From Rathayibacter sp. VKM Ac-2856 (GTDB lineage Bacteria; Actinomycetota; Actinomycetes; Actinomycetales; Microbacteriaceae), in assembly GCF_013205055.1 (NCBI RefSeq), contig NZ_JABMLF010000006.1, positions 347,806-411,805 of the forward strand: a stretch of DNA of 64,000 nucleotides. The letters run 5' to 3'. Under the pieces are notes generated by a model, which worked only from the letters and a program-made list of their open reading frames with translations, was not told where the DNA came from and ran no database searches. Below are positions 26,316 through 35,259 of the stretch, one piece after another. Numbering within the stretch: the first letter of the stretch is position 1; each line of letters begins with the position of its first letter. Made by a program: the position numbers and the translations under genes.

Positions 26316-27263
26316 CTACAGGACGGTGGGCGCCGGGGGCGTCATGCCGGCGGCGTCCTGCGGGCGGTCCGGGCGGGTCGGCGAGTTCTTGCCGAAGGCC
26401 TGGCCCATGCCCTTGAGCGCCTCGGTGAGCTCGCTCGGCACGATCCAGAGCTTGTTCGCGCTGCCCTCGGCGATCTTCGGGAGCATCTGCAGGTACTCGT
26501 AGGCGAGCAGCTCGTTGTCCGGGCGGCCCTCGTGAATGGCGGAGAAGACGGTGGTGATGGCCTTCGCCTCACCCTCCGCGCGGAGCACGGCGGCCCTCGC
26601 GTCACCCTCGGCCGCGAGGATGGCAGCCTGGCGGTGGCCCTCCGCGTTGAGGATCTGCGACTGCTTCGTGCCCTCGGCGGTGAGGATCACCGCGCGGCGG
26701 TCGCGCTCGGCGCGCATCTGCTTCTCCATCGAGTCCTGGATGGAGATCGGCGGGTCGATCGCCTTGAGCTCGACGCGTCCGACGCGGATGCCCCACTTGC
26801 CGGTGGCCTCGTCGAGGACGATGCGCAGCTGGCCGTTGATGTTGTCGCGGGAGGTCAGCGCCTCCTCGAGGTTGAGCCCGCCGACGACGTTGCGGAGCGT
26901 CGTGGTGGTGAGCTGCTCGACGGCGCCGAGGTAGTTGGCGATCTCGTAGGTGGCGGCGCGCGCGTCGGTCACCTGGAAGTAGACGACCGTGTCGATCGAG
27001 ACGACCAGGTTGTCCTCGGTGATCACCGGCTGCGGCGGGAAGGAGACGACCTGCTCACGGAGGTCCACCGACGGGCGGACCCGGTCGATGAACGGGATCA
27101 CCAGGTTGAGTCCGGGGAGGAGGGTGCGGTGGTACTTGCCCAGCCGCTCGACCACGCCGGCCGTGGCCTGCGGGACGATGCGGACGGCCTTGAACAGCAC
27201 CACCAGGGCGAAGAGGACGATGATCGCGATGATCACCGTCGTCACGATTGCTGCGGCGTTCAC
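26316..27263 (-). CDS. SPFH/Band 7 membrane protein (stomatin/QmcA type)
   Basis: A 315-residue protein with one N-terminal membrane helix (VTTVIIAIIVLFALVVLFKAV) followed by a Band 7 domain (IVPQATAGVVERLGKYHRTLLPGLNLVIPFID, SIDTVVYFQVTDARAATYEI) and a coiled coil rich in Ala/Glu (AEGHRQAAILAAEGDARAAVLRAEGEAKA in parts). SPFH proteins assemble into membrane cages or microdomains and often partner with NfeD proteins. The GTG at 27263 is chosen for its AAAGGAG ribosome site. It overlaps the upstream nfeD-type gene by four bases. Confidence 0.9.
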   Translation of the reverse strand: MNAAAIVTTVIIAIIVLFALVVLFKAVRIVPQATAGVVERLGKYHRTLLPGLNLVIPFIDRVRPSVDLREQVVSFPPQPVITEDNLVVSIDTVVYFQVTDARAATYEIANYLGAVEQLTTTTLRNVVGGLNLEEALTSRDNINGQLRIVLDEATGKWGIRVGRVELKAIDPPISIQDSMEKQMRAERDRRAVILTAEGTKQSQILNAEGHRQAAILAAEGDARAAVLRAEGEAKAITTVFSAIHEGRPDNELLAYEYLQMLPKIAEGSANKLWIVPSELTEALKGMGQAFGKNSPTRPDRPQDAAGMTPPAPTVL

Positions 27264-27727
27264 GACGTGCTCCTTTCGGCGGGGACGACGACAGCGGTCG
27301 CTCCCTCGATGGCGGTGACGACGACGCGTTCGCCGACACCGAGCGGGCGGGTGGTGACGAGCGGGGACAGCTTGAGCGTCCACGTCTCGCCGTTGACGAG
27401 CTTGACCTGGCTCGGGCCGGGGCCGGCGATGACGACGCTGCCGGCGAGGCCGAGCAGGGCGTCGGCACCGGTCGGGGTCGGATCGCCGCCGCGCTTCAGC
27501 AGCCGCAGCAGGGGCGGTCTGACGGTGAAGAGCAGCAGGACGGCGAGGACGGCAGCCACCGGGACCTGCACCCAGAACGGTGCGCCGACGAGGCCGGTCA
27601 CGAGGCCGCCGATGCTGCCGACCGCGAGCATCAGGAAGGTGAACTCGAGAGTGATCATCTCGACGATCACGAAGATCAGGATGAGGGCGATCCAGAGGAT
27701 CCAGGCGTACTGAGTCACGGCGTCCAT
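27260..27727 (-). CDS. NfeD-family membrane protein
   Basis: A 155-residue protein with three to four membrane helices (WILWIALILIFVIVEMITL, FTFLMLAVGSIGGLVTGL, VPVAAVLAVLLLF) and a C-terminal soluble OB-fold (GLAGSVVIAG, VKLVNGETWTLKL, GERVVVTAIEGATAVVVP). NfeD proteins are encoded with SPFH proteins and are thought to work with them in membrane microdomains. The gene overlaps the SPFH gene start, which confirms the pair. Confidence 0.9.
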   Translation of the reverse strand: MDAVTQYAWILWIALILIFVIVEMITLEFTFLMLAVGSIGGLVTGLVGAPFWVQVPVAAVLAVLLLFTVRPPLLRLLKRGGDPTPTGADALLGLAGSVVIAGPGPSQVKLVNGETWTLKLSPLVTTRPLGVGERVVVTAIEGATAVVVPAERSTS

Positions 27728-27906
27728 GCGGTGCTCCTTCCCCTTACGAGCACGGATATGAAGGATAGCGAGGGGGCCTGGGAGGGGAGTGGGCGGCGCG
27801 GGGCCCGGCGGGGCCGACGGCGCCTTGGTAGGCTCCCTGGTCGGGCCGTGGGCCCGTCACCGTGCCCGATCCGGCTCCCGCGCCGGCGTTCCTGGAGGAT
27901 CTCCTC

Positions 27907-28665
27907 GTGTCCAACCCCCTCGCTCCCGGCTCGCTCGACGGCAAGCGCGTCCTCGTCACCGGCTCCTCGCGCGGCATCGGCGCCGACACCGTCCGCTACT
28001 TCGCGGAGGCCGGCGCGAGCGTCGTCGTCAACTACCGCTCGAAGGCGCCGCGCGCGACGAAGCTGGTGGACCAGATCACCGCGGCGGGCGGCTCCGCCTT
28101 CGCCGTGGGCGCCGACCTCACCGACGCCTCCTCGCGCGCAGACCTCTTCGCCGAGATCGAGCAGAAGCTCGGCGGCCTGGACGTCCTGGTGCTGAACGCC
28201 TCGGGCGGCATGGAGAGCAACATGGGCGAGGACTACGCGATGGTCCTCAATCGCGACTCGCAGGTCGCGACCCTCGAGGCGGCGCTGCCGCTGCTGGGCG
28301 AGGGCTCGCGCATCGTCTTCGTGACGAGCCACCAGGCCCACTTCATCAGGACCACGCCGACGATGCCGGAGTACGAGCCGGTCGCGCTGTCCAAGCGGGC
28401 CGGTGAGGACGCGCTCCGCGAGCGCGTCCCGGCGCTGACCGAGCGCGGCATCGAGTTCGTGGTCGTCTCGGGCGACATGATCGAGGGCACCATCACCGCC
28501 ACGCTGCTGGAGCGCTCGAACCCGGGCGCGATCAGCTCGCGCCGCGAGTCGGCGGGCAAGCTCTACAACGTGAGCGAGTTCGCGGCCGAGGTCGCCCTCG
28601 CCGCGGTCGAGCCGATCCCCGCGGAGAACACCCGCCTCGTCGGCGACACGACCGACTTCGCCTGA
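27907..28665 (+). CDS. Atypical short-chain dehydrogenase/reductase
   Basis: A 252-residue Rossmann-fold protein. The cofactor loop is VLVTGSSRGIGAD, the NAG-like motif is LVLNASGG, and the Ser region is IVFVTSHQAHF. In the YxxxK position the sequence reads VALSK, so the catalytic Tyr appears to be Val while the Lys is kept. A Tyr lies four residues earlier (EYEPVALSK), out of register. It may be a divergent enzyme or a non-catalytic binder. The GTG at 27907 is supported by GGAGG eight bases upstream. No partner genes are adjacent. Confidence 0.8.
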   Translation: MSNPLAPGSLDGKRVLVTGSSRGIGADTVRYFAEAGASVVVNYRSKAPRATKLVDQITAAGGSAFAVGADLTDASSRADLFAEIEQKLGGLDVLVLNASGGMESNMGEDYAMVLNRDSQVATLEAALPLLGEGSRIVFVTSHQAHFIRTTPTMPEYEPVALSKRAGEDALRERVPALTERGIEFVVVSGDMIEGTITATLLERSNPGAISSRRESAGKLYNVSEFAAEVALAAVEPIPAENTRLVGDTTDFA

Positions 28666-28730
28666 TCGCCGCCCGCGGGGCGGTGCGCTGAGGCGCTGAC
28701 GGCCCGTCGCCCACCCCGGGAGAGGAGTCG

Positions 28731-28764
28731 CAGGGCGGTGCGTGATCGGGTGCAGCACCGCCCT
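28731..28764. terminator. Hairpin between convergent SDR and AIM24 genes
   Basis: CAGGGCGGTGC (28731-28741) pairs perfectly with GCACCGCCCTG (28754-28764) around a 12-nt loop. It is 66 nt after the SDR stop and could terminate both convergent genes. There is no T tract. Confidence 0.6.
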
Positions 28765-28849
28765 GCCGGACCAGGACGTCCTGGTGCTGTTCGACGCGGT
28801 CGGCCGAGTGGATTGGTCTCTTCTCGAGAGGGCGCGGCGGGGTCGCGGT

Positions 28850-29527
28850 TCAGCTGCGGTCGGCGGGGCGCTCGGGCAGGTAGGGCTCGATGGCGGCGGC
28901 GAGCTTGGCGGGGGTCATCGACTGGAGCCAGACGTGGCCCGGGCCGTGCAGCTCGGCGAGGAAGAGCGAGTCGCCGAAGAACTTGTTGCGGACGCCCTTC
29001 ACGGTGGCGAACTCGAGGCGCATCTCGGCGCGGTACATCGCGAGGTGGCCGGGGTGGATGAGGAGGGACTCGCCGGCGGCGAGGTCGTACTCGGTGATGT
29101 CGCCCGCGAGCTGGACCCAGGCGGTGCCGGAGCCGGAGAGCTTCTGGAAGACGACTCCCGCGCCGCCGAAGACACCGGCGCCGAGCTTCTTCTGCAGCGC
29201 GACCGACACCTCGACGCCGCTCGTGCTGGCGGTGTACGAGCCGGCCTGGATGAGGAACTGGTCGTCGGGGTCGACGGTGATCTCGCGGATGGTGCCGGGC
29301 AGCTGGGCGGCGAACGCGATGCGTCCGCCCCGCGGCGCGGTGTAGCGGGTGAGGAAGAGCTGCGCTCCACCGAGGACGCGCTTGAGGCCGCTGAGGAAGC
29401 CGCCCTGCCCGCCGGAGCCGTGGGCGGTGGAGGTGTCCATGTCCATGCCGGGGGTGAGCCAGGCGACGTCGCCTCCCTCGGCGACGATCGACTCCCCGGG
29501 GGAGAGGGTGATCTCGAGGACGGGCAT
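28850..29527 (-). CDS. AIM24/TIGR00266-family protein
   Basis: A 225-residue beta-rich protein of the AIM24 family (double-psi barrels). Characteristic segments are VLEITLSPGESIVAEGGDVAWL, ITVDPDDQFLIQAGSY, GEGVFGGAGVVFQKLSGSGTAWVQLAGDI-like repeats, and SLLIHPGHLAMY. The yeast homologue is a mitochondrial membrane-organisation factor; the bacterial role is unknown. It is cytosolic by sequence. It is the last gene of the housekeeping-type segment before the accessory catabolic region. Confidence 0.85.
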   Translation of the reverse strand: MPVLEITLSPGESIVAEGGDVAWLTPGMDMDTSTAHGSGGQGGFLSGLKRVLGGAQLFLTRYTAPRGGRIAFAAQLPGTIREITVDPDDQFLIQAGSYTASTSGVEVSVALQKKLGAGVFGGAGVVFQKLSGSGTAWVQLAGDITEYDLAAGESLLIHPGHLAMYRAEMRLEFATVKGVRNKFFGDSLFLAELHGPGHVWLQSMTPAKLAAAIEPYLPERPADRS

Positions 29528-29579
29528 GGTGGTTCAGGCGATGACGGTCTGCACGCGGTCACCCTACTCGCGCGAGCGG

Positions 29580-29612
29580 GGTGGGCGGGGGCCTCCGACG
29601 CCCCCGCCCACC
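29580..29612. terminator. GC-rich hairpin downstream of the secreted-protein remnant
   Basis: GGTGGGCGGGGGC (29580-29592) pairs perfectly with GCCCCCGCCCACC (29600-29612). It lies six bases past the stop of the minus-strand gene at 29618 and would end its transcript. Confidence 0.7.
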
Positions 29613-29617
29613 GGGGG

Positions 29618-30115
29618 TCACTCGAAGAGGGAGAGGGTCAGCGCGCCGGTGTAGTCGCCGGCGGCGACGTCGGGCTCGGTGCGGAGGACGAGGTCGGCGG
29701 AGGCGGTCCAGGCGCCCTCCTCGGCGACCGCGCCGGAGTCGAGGGCCAGGGCGAGCAGCTCCTGATCGACGAGGCCGACGGCGTCGTCCCCCTCGTCCAG
29801 GACCGTGTCGACGGGGTCGCCCTCGGTGACGAGGCCCGAGTCGCCGCCGTCGAGGAGGCGGGGCGTCCAGCCGAGGTGGTCGGCGCCGATCGGCTCCTGG
29901 CCGTCGGGGGCGGTGAAGGCGGTCGCGGAGCCGAGGACGTACCAGCCGGCTCCGGTGGGGATCTCGTCGGGGCTCCGGGTGTCCGTGACGGTCACGGTCG
30001 GGAGGGTGCCGGTGAACCGGCGGACGAGCTCGGTCGAGCCGTCCTCGGTCAGGGCGGTCGAGTCGGCGGCGACGGTCATCGCGAGCACTCCGGGGGCGGT
30101 GGGCTCGGCACACGG
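29618..30115 (-). pseudogene. Secreted-protein remnant lacking a signal peptide
   Basis: The frame encodes AEPTAPGVLAMTVAADSTAL, then VRRFTGTLPTVTVTDTRS, IPTGAGWYVLGSATAF and a C-terminus YTGALTLSLFE. This is a small beta-sandwich-like protein whose sequence begins like a mature exported protein, with the AEPTAPG just after where a signal peptidase site would be. Upstream there is no hydrophobic segment in any frame, only Arg/Pro-rich sequence. The signal peptide therefore seems to have been lost, probably by a rearrangement near 30110. An internal ATG at 30079 would give a 153-residue cytosolic form. The family is not assigned. Confidence 0.5.
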
Positions 30116-30384
30116 CCCAGCCCGAGGGCTACTTCCCGCCTGACAGACAATCAGACGCGCTCGCTGGAATGGATCAGCGACGGACCGGGGCGACACTCCG
30201 CCCTTCACCGGCCGCGCTCGCGGCGTCGATGCCCTAACTCGTGCTCGAGGAGCCCACCCCGCCCGTGACAACGGCGGGCCCCGAAGCGACGACCGCGGCG
30301 TCGGCCCCTGTTCCGGGTCGGAGGGCGTCACTGCAAGGTCGACATGCCGTCTTGGGCATCGGCATCTGGTCTAAGGTGCAGGAC

Positions 30385-32808
30385 ATGTCAGAACACATCG
30401 ATGTGTTGATCGTCGGCGGCGGACTCAGTGGAATCGGAGCCGCCAGCCACCTCCGGCGAGATCTCCCGGGGAAGAATCTTCTGATCCTCGAATCGCGATC
30501 CGACGTCGGGGGAACCTGGGATCTCTTCCGCTATCCCGGCATCCGCTCCGATTCGGACATGTACACCCTCGGATACTCGTTCCGACCATGGACCGACGGG
30601 AAGGCGATCGCCGACGGCGAGTCCATCCGTCGGTACGTGCTCGACACGGTGGAGGCTGAAGGACTCTCCGACCGAATCCGCACGAACCACCGAGTGATCG
30701 CTGCCGAGTGGTCGACAGCGGAGGCCGCCTGGACCGTCACCGCCGTGCACACCGACCATCACGAGTATCCGACGGGGTCGGGCGCGGAAGGCCTCGATCC
30801 GGCCACCACTGTGACCTTCACCTGCTCCTTCCTGTTCGTGTGCTCGGGCTACTACCGGTACGACGAAGGTTTCACTCCGCAGATCCCGGGCATCGAGGAC
30901 TTCGCGGGCACGGTGGTGCATCCGCAGCACTGGCCCGCCGACCTCGACTACGCCGGCAAGCGGGTGGTCGTGATCGGAAGCGGCGCGACCGCGGTGACAC
31001 TCGTGCCCTCGATGGCCGCCTCTGCTGCGCACGTCACGATGCTTCAGCGATCGCCGACCTACATCGGCGCCGTGCCCTCGCGCGATGCGCTCGCCGACCG
31101 GCTCCGCGGACGGCTGCCGGCCCAGCTCGCCTACAACCTCATCCGGGTGAAGAACATCGCGTACTCGATGTTCACGTACCAGCTGAGTCGGCGTCGTCCC
31201 GAGGTGATGAAATCACTTCTGCGCAAGGCCGCCGTGGCGGCGCTGCCTGCCGACTTCGCCGTCGACACCCACCTCGCTCCGAGCTACCAGCCCTGGGATC
31301 AGCGCCTCTGCGCGATCCCCGACGGCGACCTCTACGCCGCGATCAGCAGGGGCGCCGCCGACATCGTGACCGACCGCATCGAGCGGGTGACCGACGGTGG
31401 AATCGAGCTGGCATCGGGGGGATGTCTCGACGCCGACATCATCGTGACTGCGACCGGGCTCAACCTGCTCGTGATGGGCGGCATCCGACTCACGGTGGAC
31501 GGCCGATCCGTCGATGTTCCCGACACGATCTCGTACAAGGGGATGATGCTGACCGGCGTTCCCAACTTCGCGCTCACGATCGGGTACACGAACGCGTCCT
31601 GGACCCTCAAAGCCGACCTGGTGGCGCGCTACGTCGCCAGAGTCCTACGCAGGATGGATCGACGCGGATACGACATCGTCACACCTCAGGCTCCCGTATC
31701 CGTCCGCGAAGGACCGCTCGTCCCGCTCATCGACCTCCAGGCGGGATACATCCTGCGCGGCTCGGCCCAGCTGCCCAGGCAGGGGCAGCGCTCACCGTGG
31801 CGACTCCGTCAGAATTATCTGCGCGATTTCCTCCAGCTCCGACGGGGGAGGATCACGGACGATGTGCGTTTCAGCCATCGAGGCGATCCGATCCGGAGCG
31901 GCGTCGCGGGGTCCGACGGCCCGGAGCTCGCTCTGCCGGGAAGCGGCTACCTGACCGTCGGCGGCCTCCGTCTGCGGTACCGGGACACCGGTACCGGCCC
32001 TCCTCTCCTTCTCCTCCACGGCATCGGCCAGAGTCTCGAGGACTGGAGCGAGCAGCACGATCGGCTCTCGGCCTCGCACCGGGTGGTCAGCCTCGACCTG
32101 CCCGGCTTCGCGTACTCGCAGCGGCCGGCGGCACCGTTGACTCTGCAGATGCTGGCAGGCGTGCTGCCCGGCTTCCTCGATGCTCTCGGCGTGGTCGGGC
32201 CGGTCGGGATCCTCGGCAATTCGCTCGGTGGCGCCGTGGGGATGATCGTCGCCGTGGCGCATCCGGATCGAGTGTCGGCGATCGTCCTCGCCAACAGTGC
32301 GGGATTCGGCACCGAGGTGACCGTGGTCCTGCGGCTGCTGGCCGTCAAGCCGATCGGAACGCGCCTGATGCGGCCCGCCATCAGCAGATCCGCTCGAACG
32401 GTGCAGTCGCTCTTCCACGACAGATCCCTCGCCACGCAGGAGCGGATCGCCCGGGCCTTCGCTCTCGCTCAGCGCCCTGACCATGCGAGGACCACGCTGG
32501 ACATCGTGCACGACCTCGGAACGTTCCGCGGCGTGCGCCCCGAGTGGCGCGAGCGGCTGCTGCGCGAGCTGGCCGAGCTGGACATCCCGCTGTTGATCCT
32601 CTGGGGCGACCGTGACCGTGTGCTCCCCTCGCATCAGCTCAGAGCGGCGGTGGCAGCTCTGCCCGATGCCCAGTCGCACGTGTTCGCCGATACCGGGCAC
32701 ATGCCCCAGATCGAGCGGCCGGACGAGTTCGCCGCTCTCGTCGCGGCGTTCCTCGCGCGGTCCGGTGCCGACGTCAGCACATCACGATCCGAAGGAGCAC
32801 CTGCATGA
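30385..32808 (+). CDS. Baeyer-Villiger-type flavin monooxygenase fused to an alpha/beta-hydrolase
   Basis: An 807-residue fusion. Residues ~1-510 are a class B flavin monooxygenase: VLIVGGGLSGIGAA (FAD), GGTWDLFRYPGIRSDS, the Baeyer-Villiger fingerprint FAGTVVHPQHWP (FxGxxxHxxxWP) and VVVIGSGATAVTLVP (NADPH). Residues ~518-807 are an alpha/beta-hydrolase with LLLLHGIGQSLEDW, nucleophile Ser ~613 in LGNSLGGAVG, LLILWGDRDRVLP and FADTGHMPQIE. The enzyme could turn a ketone into an ester and cleave it to an acid and an alcohol. The ATG at 30385 (MSEHIDVLIVGGG) begins at the fold; upstream in-frame codons give a Pro/Thr-rich leader. It overlaps the SDR start (ATGA). Confidence 0.9.
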   Translation: MSEHIDVLIVGGGLSGIGAASHLRRDLPGKNLLILESRSDVGGTWDLFRYPGIRSDSDMYTLGYSFRPWTDGKAIADGESIRRYVLDTVEAEGLSDRIRTNHRVIAAEWSTAEAAWTVTAVHTDHHEYPTGSGAEGLDPATTVTFTCSFLFVCSGYYRYDEGFTPQIPGIEDFAGTVVHPQHWPADLDYAGKRVVVIGSGATAVTLVPSMAASAAHVTMLQRSPTYIGAVPSRDALADRLRGRLPAQLAYNLIRVKNIAYSMFTYQLSRRRPEVMKSLLRKAAVAALPADFAVDTHLAPSYQPWDQRLCAIPDGDLYAAISRGAADIVTDRIERVTDGGIELASGGCLDADIIVTATGLNLLVMGGIRLTVDGRSVDVPDTISYKGMMLTGVPNFALTIGYTNASWTLKADLVARYVARVLRRMDRRGYDIVTPQAPVSVREGPLVPLIDLQAGYILRGSAQLPRQGQRSPWRLRQNYLRDFLQLRRGRITDDVRFSHRGDPIRSGVAGSDGPELALPGSGYLTVGGLRLRYRDTGTGPPLLLLHGIGQSLEDWSEQHDRLSASHRVVSLDLPGFAYSQRPAAPLTLQMLAGVLPGFLDALGVVGPVGILGNSLGGAVGMIVAVAHPDRVSAIVLANSAGFGTEVTVVLRLLAVKPIGTRLMRPAISRSARTVQSLFHDRSLATQERIARAFALAQRPDHARTTLDIVHDLGTFRGVRPEWRERLLRELAELDIPLLILWGDRDRVLPSHQLRAAVAALPDAQSHVFADTGHMPQIERPDEFAALVAAFLARSGADVSTSRSEGAPA

Positions 32809-33623
32809 ACACCTACCGATTCGCCGGCGGAACCGCTGTCGTCACGGGCGCGGCGAGCGGCATCGGAGAGGCGCTGGTGCGCGAGCTCGGAGCCCGGGGA
32901 AGCAGCGTCGTCCTGCTCGACCGGGATGCCGTCGGTCTCGCGCGGGTCGCCGGGGACCTCCGCGCCAAGCACCCCGGCATCTCGGTGAGCACGGTCATCG
33001 CCGATCTCGCCGATCGTGATGCCACCGATGCGGTCGCAGCACAGCTCGCGGCCGATCATCCCGACACCACGCTGCTCGTCAACTGCGCGGGCGTCGCACT
33101 GGGCGGGAACTTCGATCAGGTCAGTCTGCAGGACTTCACCTGGCTGTTCGACATCAACTTCCACGCGACGGTGACGCTCACCCACCATCTCCTGCCCGTG
33201 CTCCGCCGCAATCGTGGCTCGCATCTCGCGAACGTGTCCAGCGTCTTCGGCCTGTTCGCTCCCGCCGGCCAGGCGGCCTACGTGTCGAGCAAGTTCGCTG
33301 TGCGCGGCTTCACGGAAGCGCTGAGGGCGGAGTCCGAGGGCACCGGCATGGGGGTGACCTCCATCCATCCCGGCGGGATCAGGACGGCGATCGCGACGAA
33401 CGCCCGCGCCGGCGCCGGGCTGTCCGCCGCCGACGCCGCGAAGAAGGTCGATGCCATGAGCCGCGTGCTCACCATCACGCCGGCCTCGGCCGCGACGTCC
33501 ATCCTCGACGGCATCGAGCGCAGGAAGCCGCGCGTGCTGATCGGGTCCTCCGCGAGGATCCCCGACCTGATCGTCCGCGTTCTCCCGGGGAGCTACATGA
33601 AGGTCCTGAACCGGCTCCTGTAG
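32805..33623 (+). CDS. Short-chain dehydrogenase/reductase coupled to the monooxygenase-hydrolase
   Basis: A 272-residue classical SDR with all catalytic features: VVTGAASGIGEALV (cofactor loop), LLVNCAGVALGG, LANVSSVFG (Ser) and AAYVSSKFAVRG (YxxxK). It should interconvert an alcohol and a ketone with NAD(P). The ATG overlaps the stop of the fusion gene, so it is made with it. The gene order monooxygenase, hydrolase, SDR is that of the mycobacterial mymA operon. The SDR probably supplies the ketone or oxidises the released alcohol. Confidence 0.9.
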   Translation: MNTYRFAGGTAVVTGAASGIGEALVRELGARGSSVVLLDRDAVGLARVAGDLRAKHPGISVSTVIADLADRDATDAVAAQLAADHPDTTLLVNCAGVALGGNFDQVSLQDFTWLFDINFHATVTLTHHLLPVLRRNRGSHLANVSSVFGLFAPAGQAAYVSSKFAVRGFTEALRAESEGTGMGVTSIHPGGIRTAIATNARAGAGLSAADAAKKVDAMSRVLTITPASAATSILDGIERRKPRVLIGSSARIPDLIVRVLPGSYMKVLNRLL

Positions 33624-33983
33624 GTCGGGGCCACTCTCGTCCCGGTCGGTGAGGATCGCGCGTCCGGAGCGAGGCCGATCCACCCGCCTCACGGCCCTCT
33701 CACAGGAGTCGCACTCCGGTCGAGGAGAGTCAGGACAGCGCACCTGGTGGAAGAGCCTCCGAGGCGAGGAGTGGAGGGCCGCAGCGTCGGGGGGATCGAC
33801 GGCGCGCCGGTGCTCGTCCCTCCGGTCGGGCCGTCGGCCCGACCGCGGAGCGGCCGGAGGATGAACACGATCTCGATCCTGCTCAGTTCGGACGCATCCT
33901 CGAGGTGGTCGCGCCCGTCATCGCGACGGCTGCGGGCCCCGCACCGCGACCGCATTCGGATGAGCAGGGCCGGAGGCGGTGGC
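33624..33983. other. Gap between SDR and esterase paralog 1
   Basis: 360 bases without a convincing gene in any frame. A perfect hairpin at 33824-33844 (GGTCGGGCC, GT, CGGCCCGACC) is a likely bidirectional terminator between the convergent SDR and esterase genes. No repeat of the palindrome family, no promoter and no coding remnant were recognised in the rest. Confidence 0.55.
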
Positions 33984-35216
33984 TCATCGCTCAGGTGCCA
34001 GGCCTCGCTCGTCCAGCCACGTCCTGGTGACGGTGTTCTTCACCTGGCCGCCGAGTCCACCCTGGGGGGCGTCGAAGGCGTGCCACGCGAACGGAACGGG
34101 GACGATCGTCGCATCGACGCCGGCCCGGGAGGCCTTCTCCATCGCGCGGTAGTTGTTCTCGGCGGGGATGAAGTCGTCCCGGTCGGGCTGCAGGACGAGG
34201 GTCGGCGGGGTGGCGTCGCCGAGGTACGTCAGGGGTTCGATCGCATTCAGGCGGTCCGGGAAGTCGGCCGGCTCGCCGCCGAGGAAGAGCCGAGTGAACT
34301 GCTGGGGGTCGATACCGGGAACGGGTGCCACGCCGTAGTCGTAGATGTACTGGACGTCGCTGGCGGGGTAGGCGGCGACGACGGCGTCGGGGACGGGGAC
34401 GACGCCCTGATCGGCGCAGGTGGAGGCTGCGGCACCGGCGCCGGAGGACCAGCCGAGGAGCAGGGCGAGGTGCCCGCCTGCGGAGTCGCCCAGGACGGTC
34501 AGCCGCTCGGAGTCGGCGCCCGCCTCGGCCGAGTGGCGATCGGTCCACGTGAGGGCGCAGGCCAGATCGGCGGGCGCCTCGTCCCATGTCGGCCGCTCTG
34601 CGCCGGAGAGGCGATAGTCGACGCTCACGACGTACCAGCCCTCCGCGGCCCAGTGCTGGGCTGTCTGCTCGGACTCCTCCGCTGAGCCCGTCGCCCAGCC
34701 GCCGCCGTGGATGTACATCATCACGGGAGCGCCCTCCGCGCCGCCCTCGGGCTCGTATACACGTGCCTCGAGAGGTGCGCCGTCGACCGTGCTGTAGCTG
34801 GTGATCTCCGTCGCCGGCTCGGTCGGCGTCGCCAGGGTGAGGGCCTGCACGAGGTTCACGGACCCGCCGTTCGAGGTGGCTGCAGTGACCAGCGAGCCGG
34901 TGATGACGGTCGACGCGATCAGGGCGACTGCTGCCGCCCCGGAGGCGATGCCGCGGAGCACGGGACGGCGTCCCGCCCGCCACAGCGGAATGGTCAGCAG
35001 CACGGCCACGAGGCTGAGGACCGCCAGGTGCGGGGCCGAGCTCGCCCAGACGTACGTGCCGGCCAGGGTGAGGATGTTCGACGATGCCGGGAAGAGATTC
35101 GCCGCGGCGAGGAGGACGACGAGCACGCCCAGGGCGGCCGCGATCACAGCGGCCGCCGTGCGCGATCGGGGGAACCGCGTTCTGCGGGGCGGAGAAGCGG
35201 CGGGATGCTGTGGCAT
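33984..35216 (-). CDS. Membrane-anchored alpha/beta-hydrolase, paralog 1 of 4
   Basis: A 410-residue protein with a basic N-terminus, three membrane helices (~20-45, ~63-80, ~88-112) and a C-terminal HSL-type hydrolase domain. An odd number of helices with a cytosolic N-terminus places the catalytic domain outside the membrane. Active-site motifs are MMYIHGGGWATG (oxyanion hole), VLGDSAGGHLAL (Ser), QPDRDDFIPAE (Asp) and FAWHAFDAP (His). It is closely related to the genes at 39564, 45138 and 50701. The likely activity is an esterase on acylated sugars or lipids. The TAGAC/GTCGA operator at 35260-35282 lies ~45 nt upstream. It is divergent from the TetR gene. Confidence 0.85.
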   Translation of the reverse strand: MPQHPAASPPRRTRFPRSRTAAAVIAAALGVLVVLLAAANLFPASSNILTLAGTYVWASSAPHLAVLSLVAVLLTIPLWRAGRRPVLRGIASGAAAVALIASTVITGSLVTAATSNGGSVNLVQALTLATPTEPATEITSYSTVDGAPLEARVYEPEGGAEGAPVMMYIHGGGWATGSAEESEQTAQHWAAEGWYVVSVDYRLSGAERPTWDEAPADLACALTWTDRHSAEAGADSERLTVLGDSAGGHLALLLGWSSGAGAAASTCADQGVVPVPDAVVAAYPASDVQYIYDYGVAPVPGIDPQQFTRLFLGGEPADFPDRLNAIEPLTYLGDATPPTLVLQPDRDDFIPAENNYRAMEKASRAGVDATIVPVPFAWHAFDAPQGGLGGQVKNTVTRTWLDERGLAPER

Positions 35217-35259
35217 GTGCGTGACGTCCTTCGGGATCCGACCGCGGATTCGTCCTAGG

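Noticed and set aside
30241..30384. N-terminal extension of the monooxygenase from the upstream GTG
   Set aside because: The extra 48 residues are Pro/Thr/Ala-rich with no signal peptide, and the FAD fold begins at the ATG at 30385.
33747..34685. Plus-strand 312-codon frame over the end of esterase paralog 1
   Set aside because: Low-complexity Gly/Arg content; most of it is antisense to the paralog's catalytic domain.
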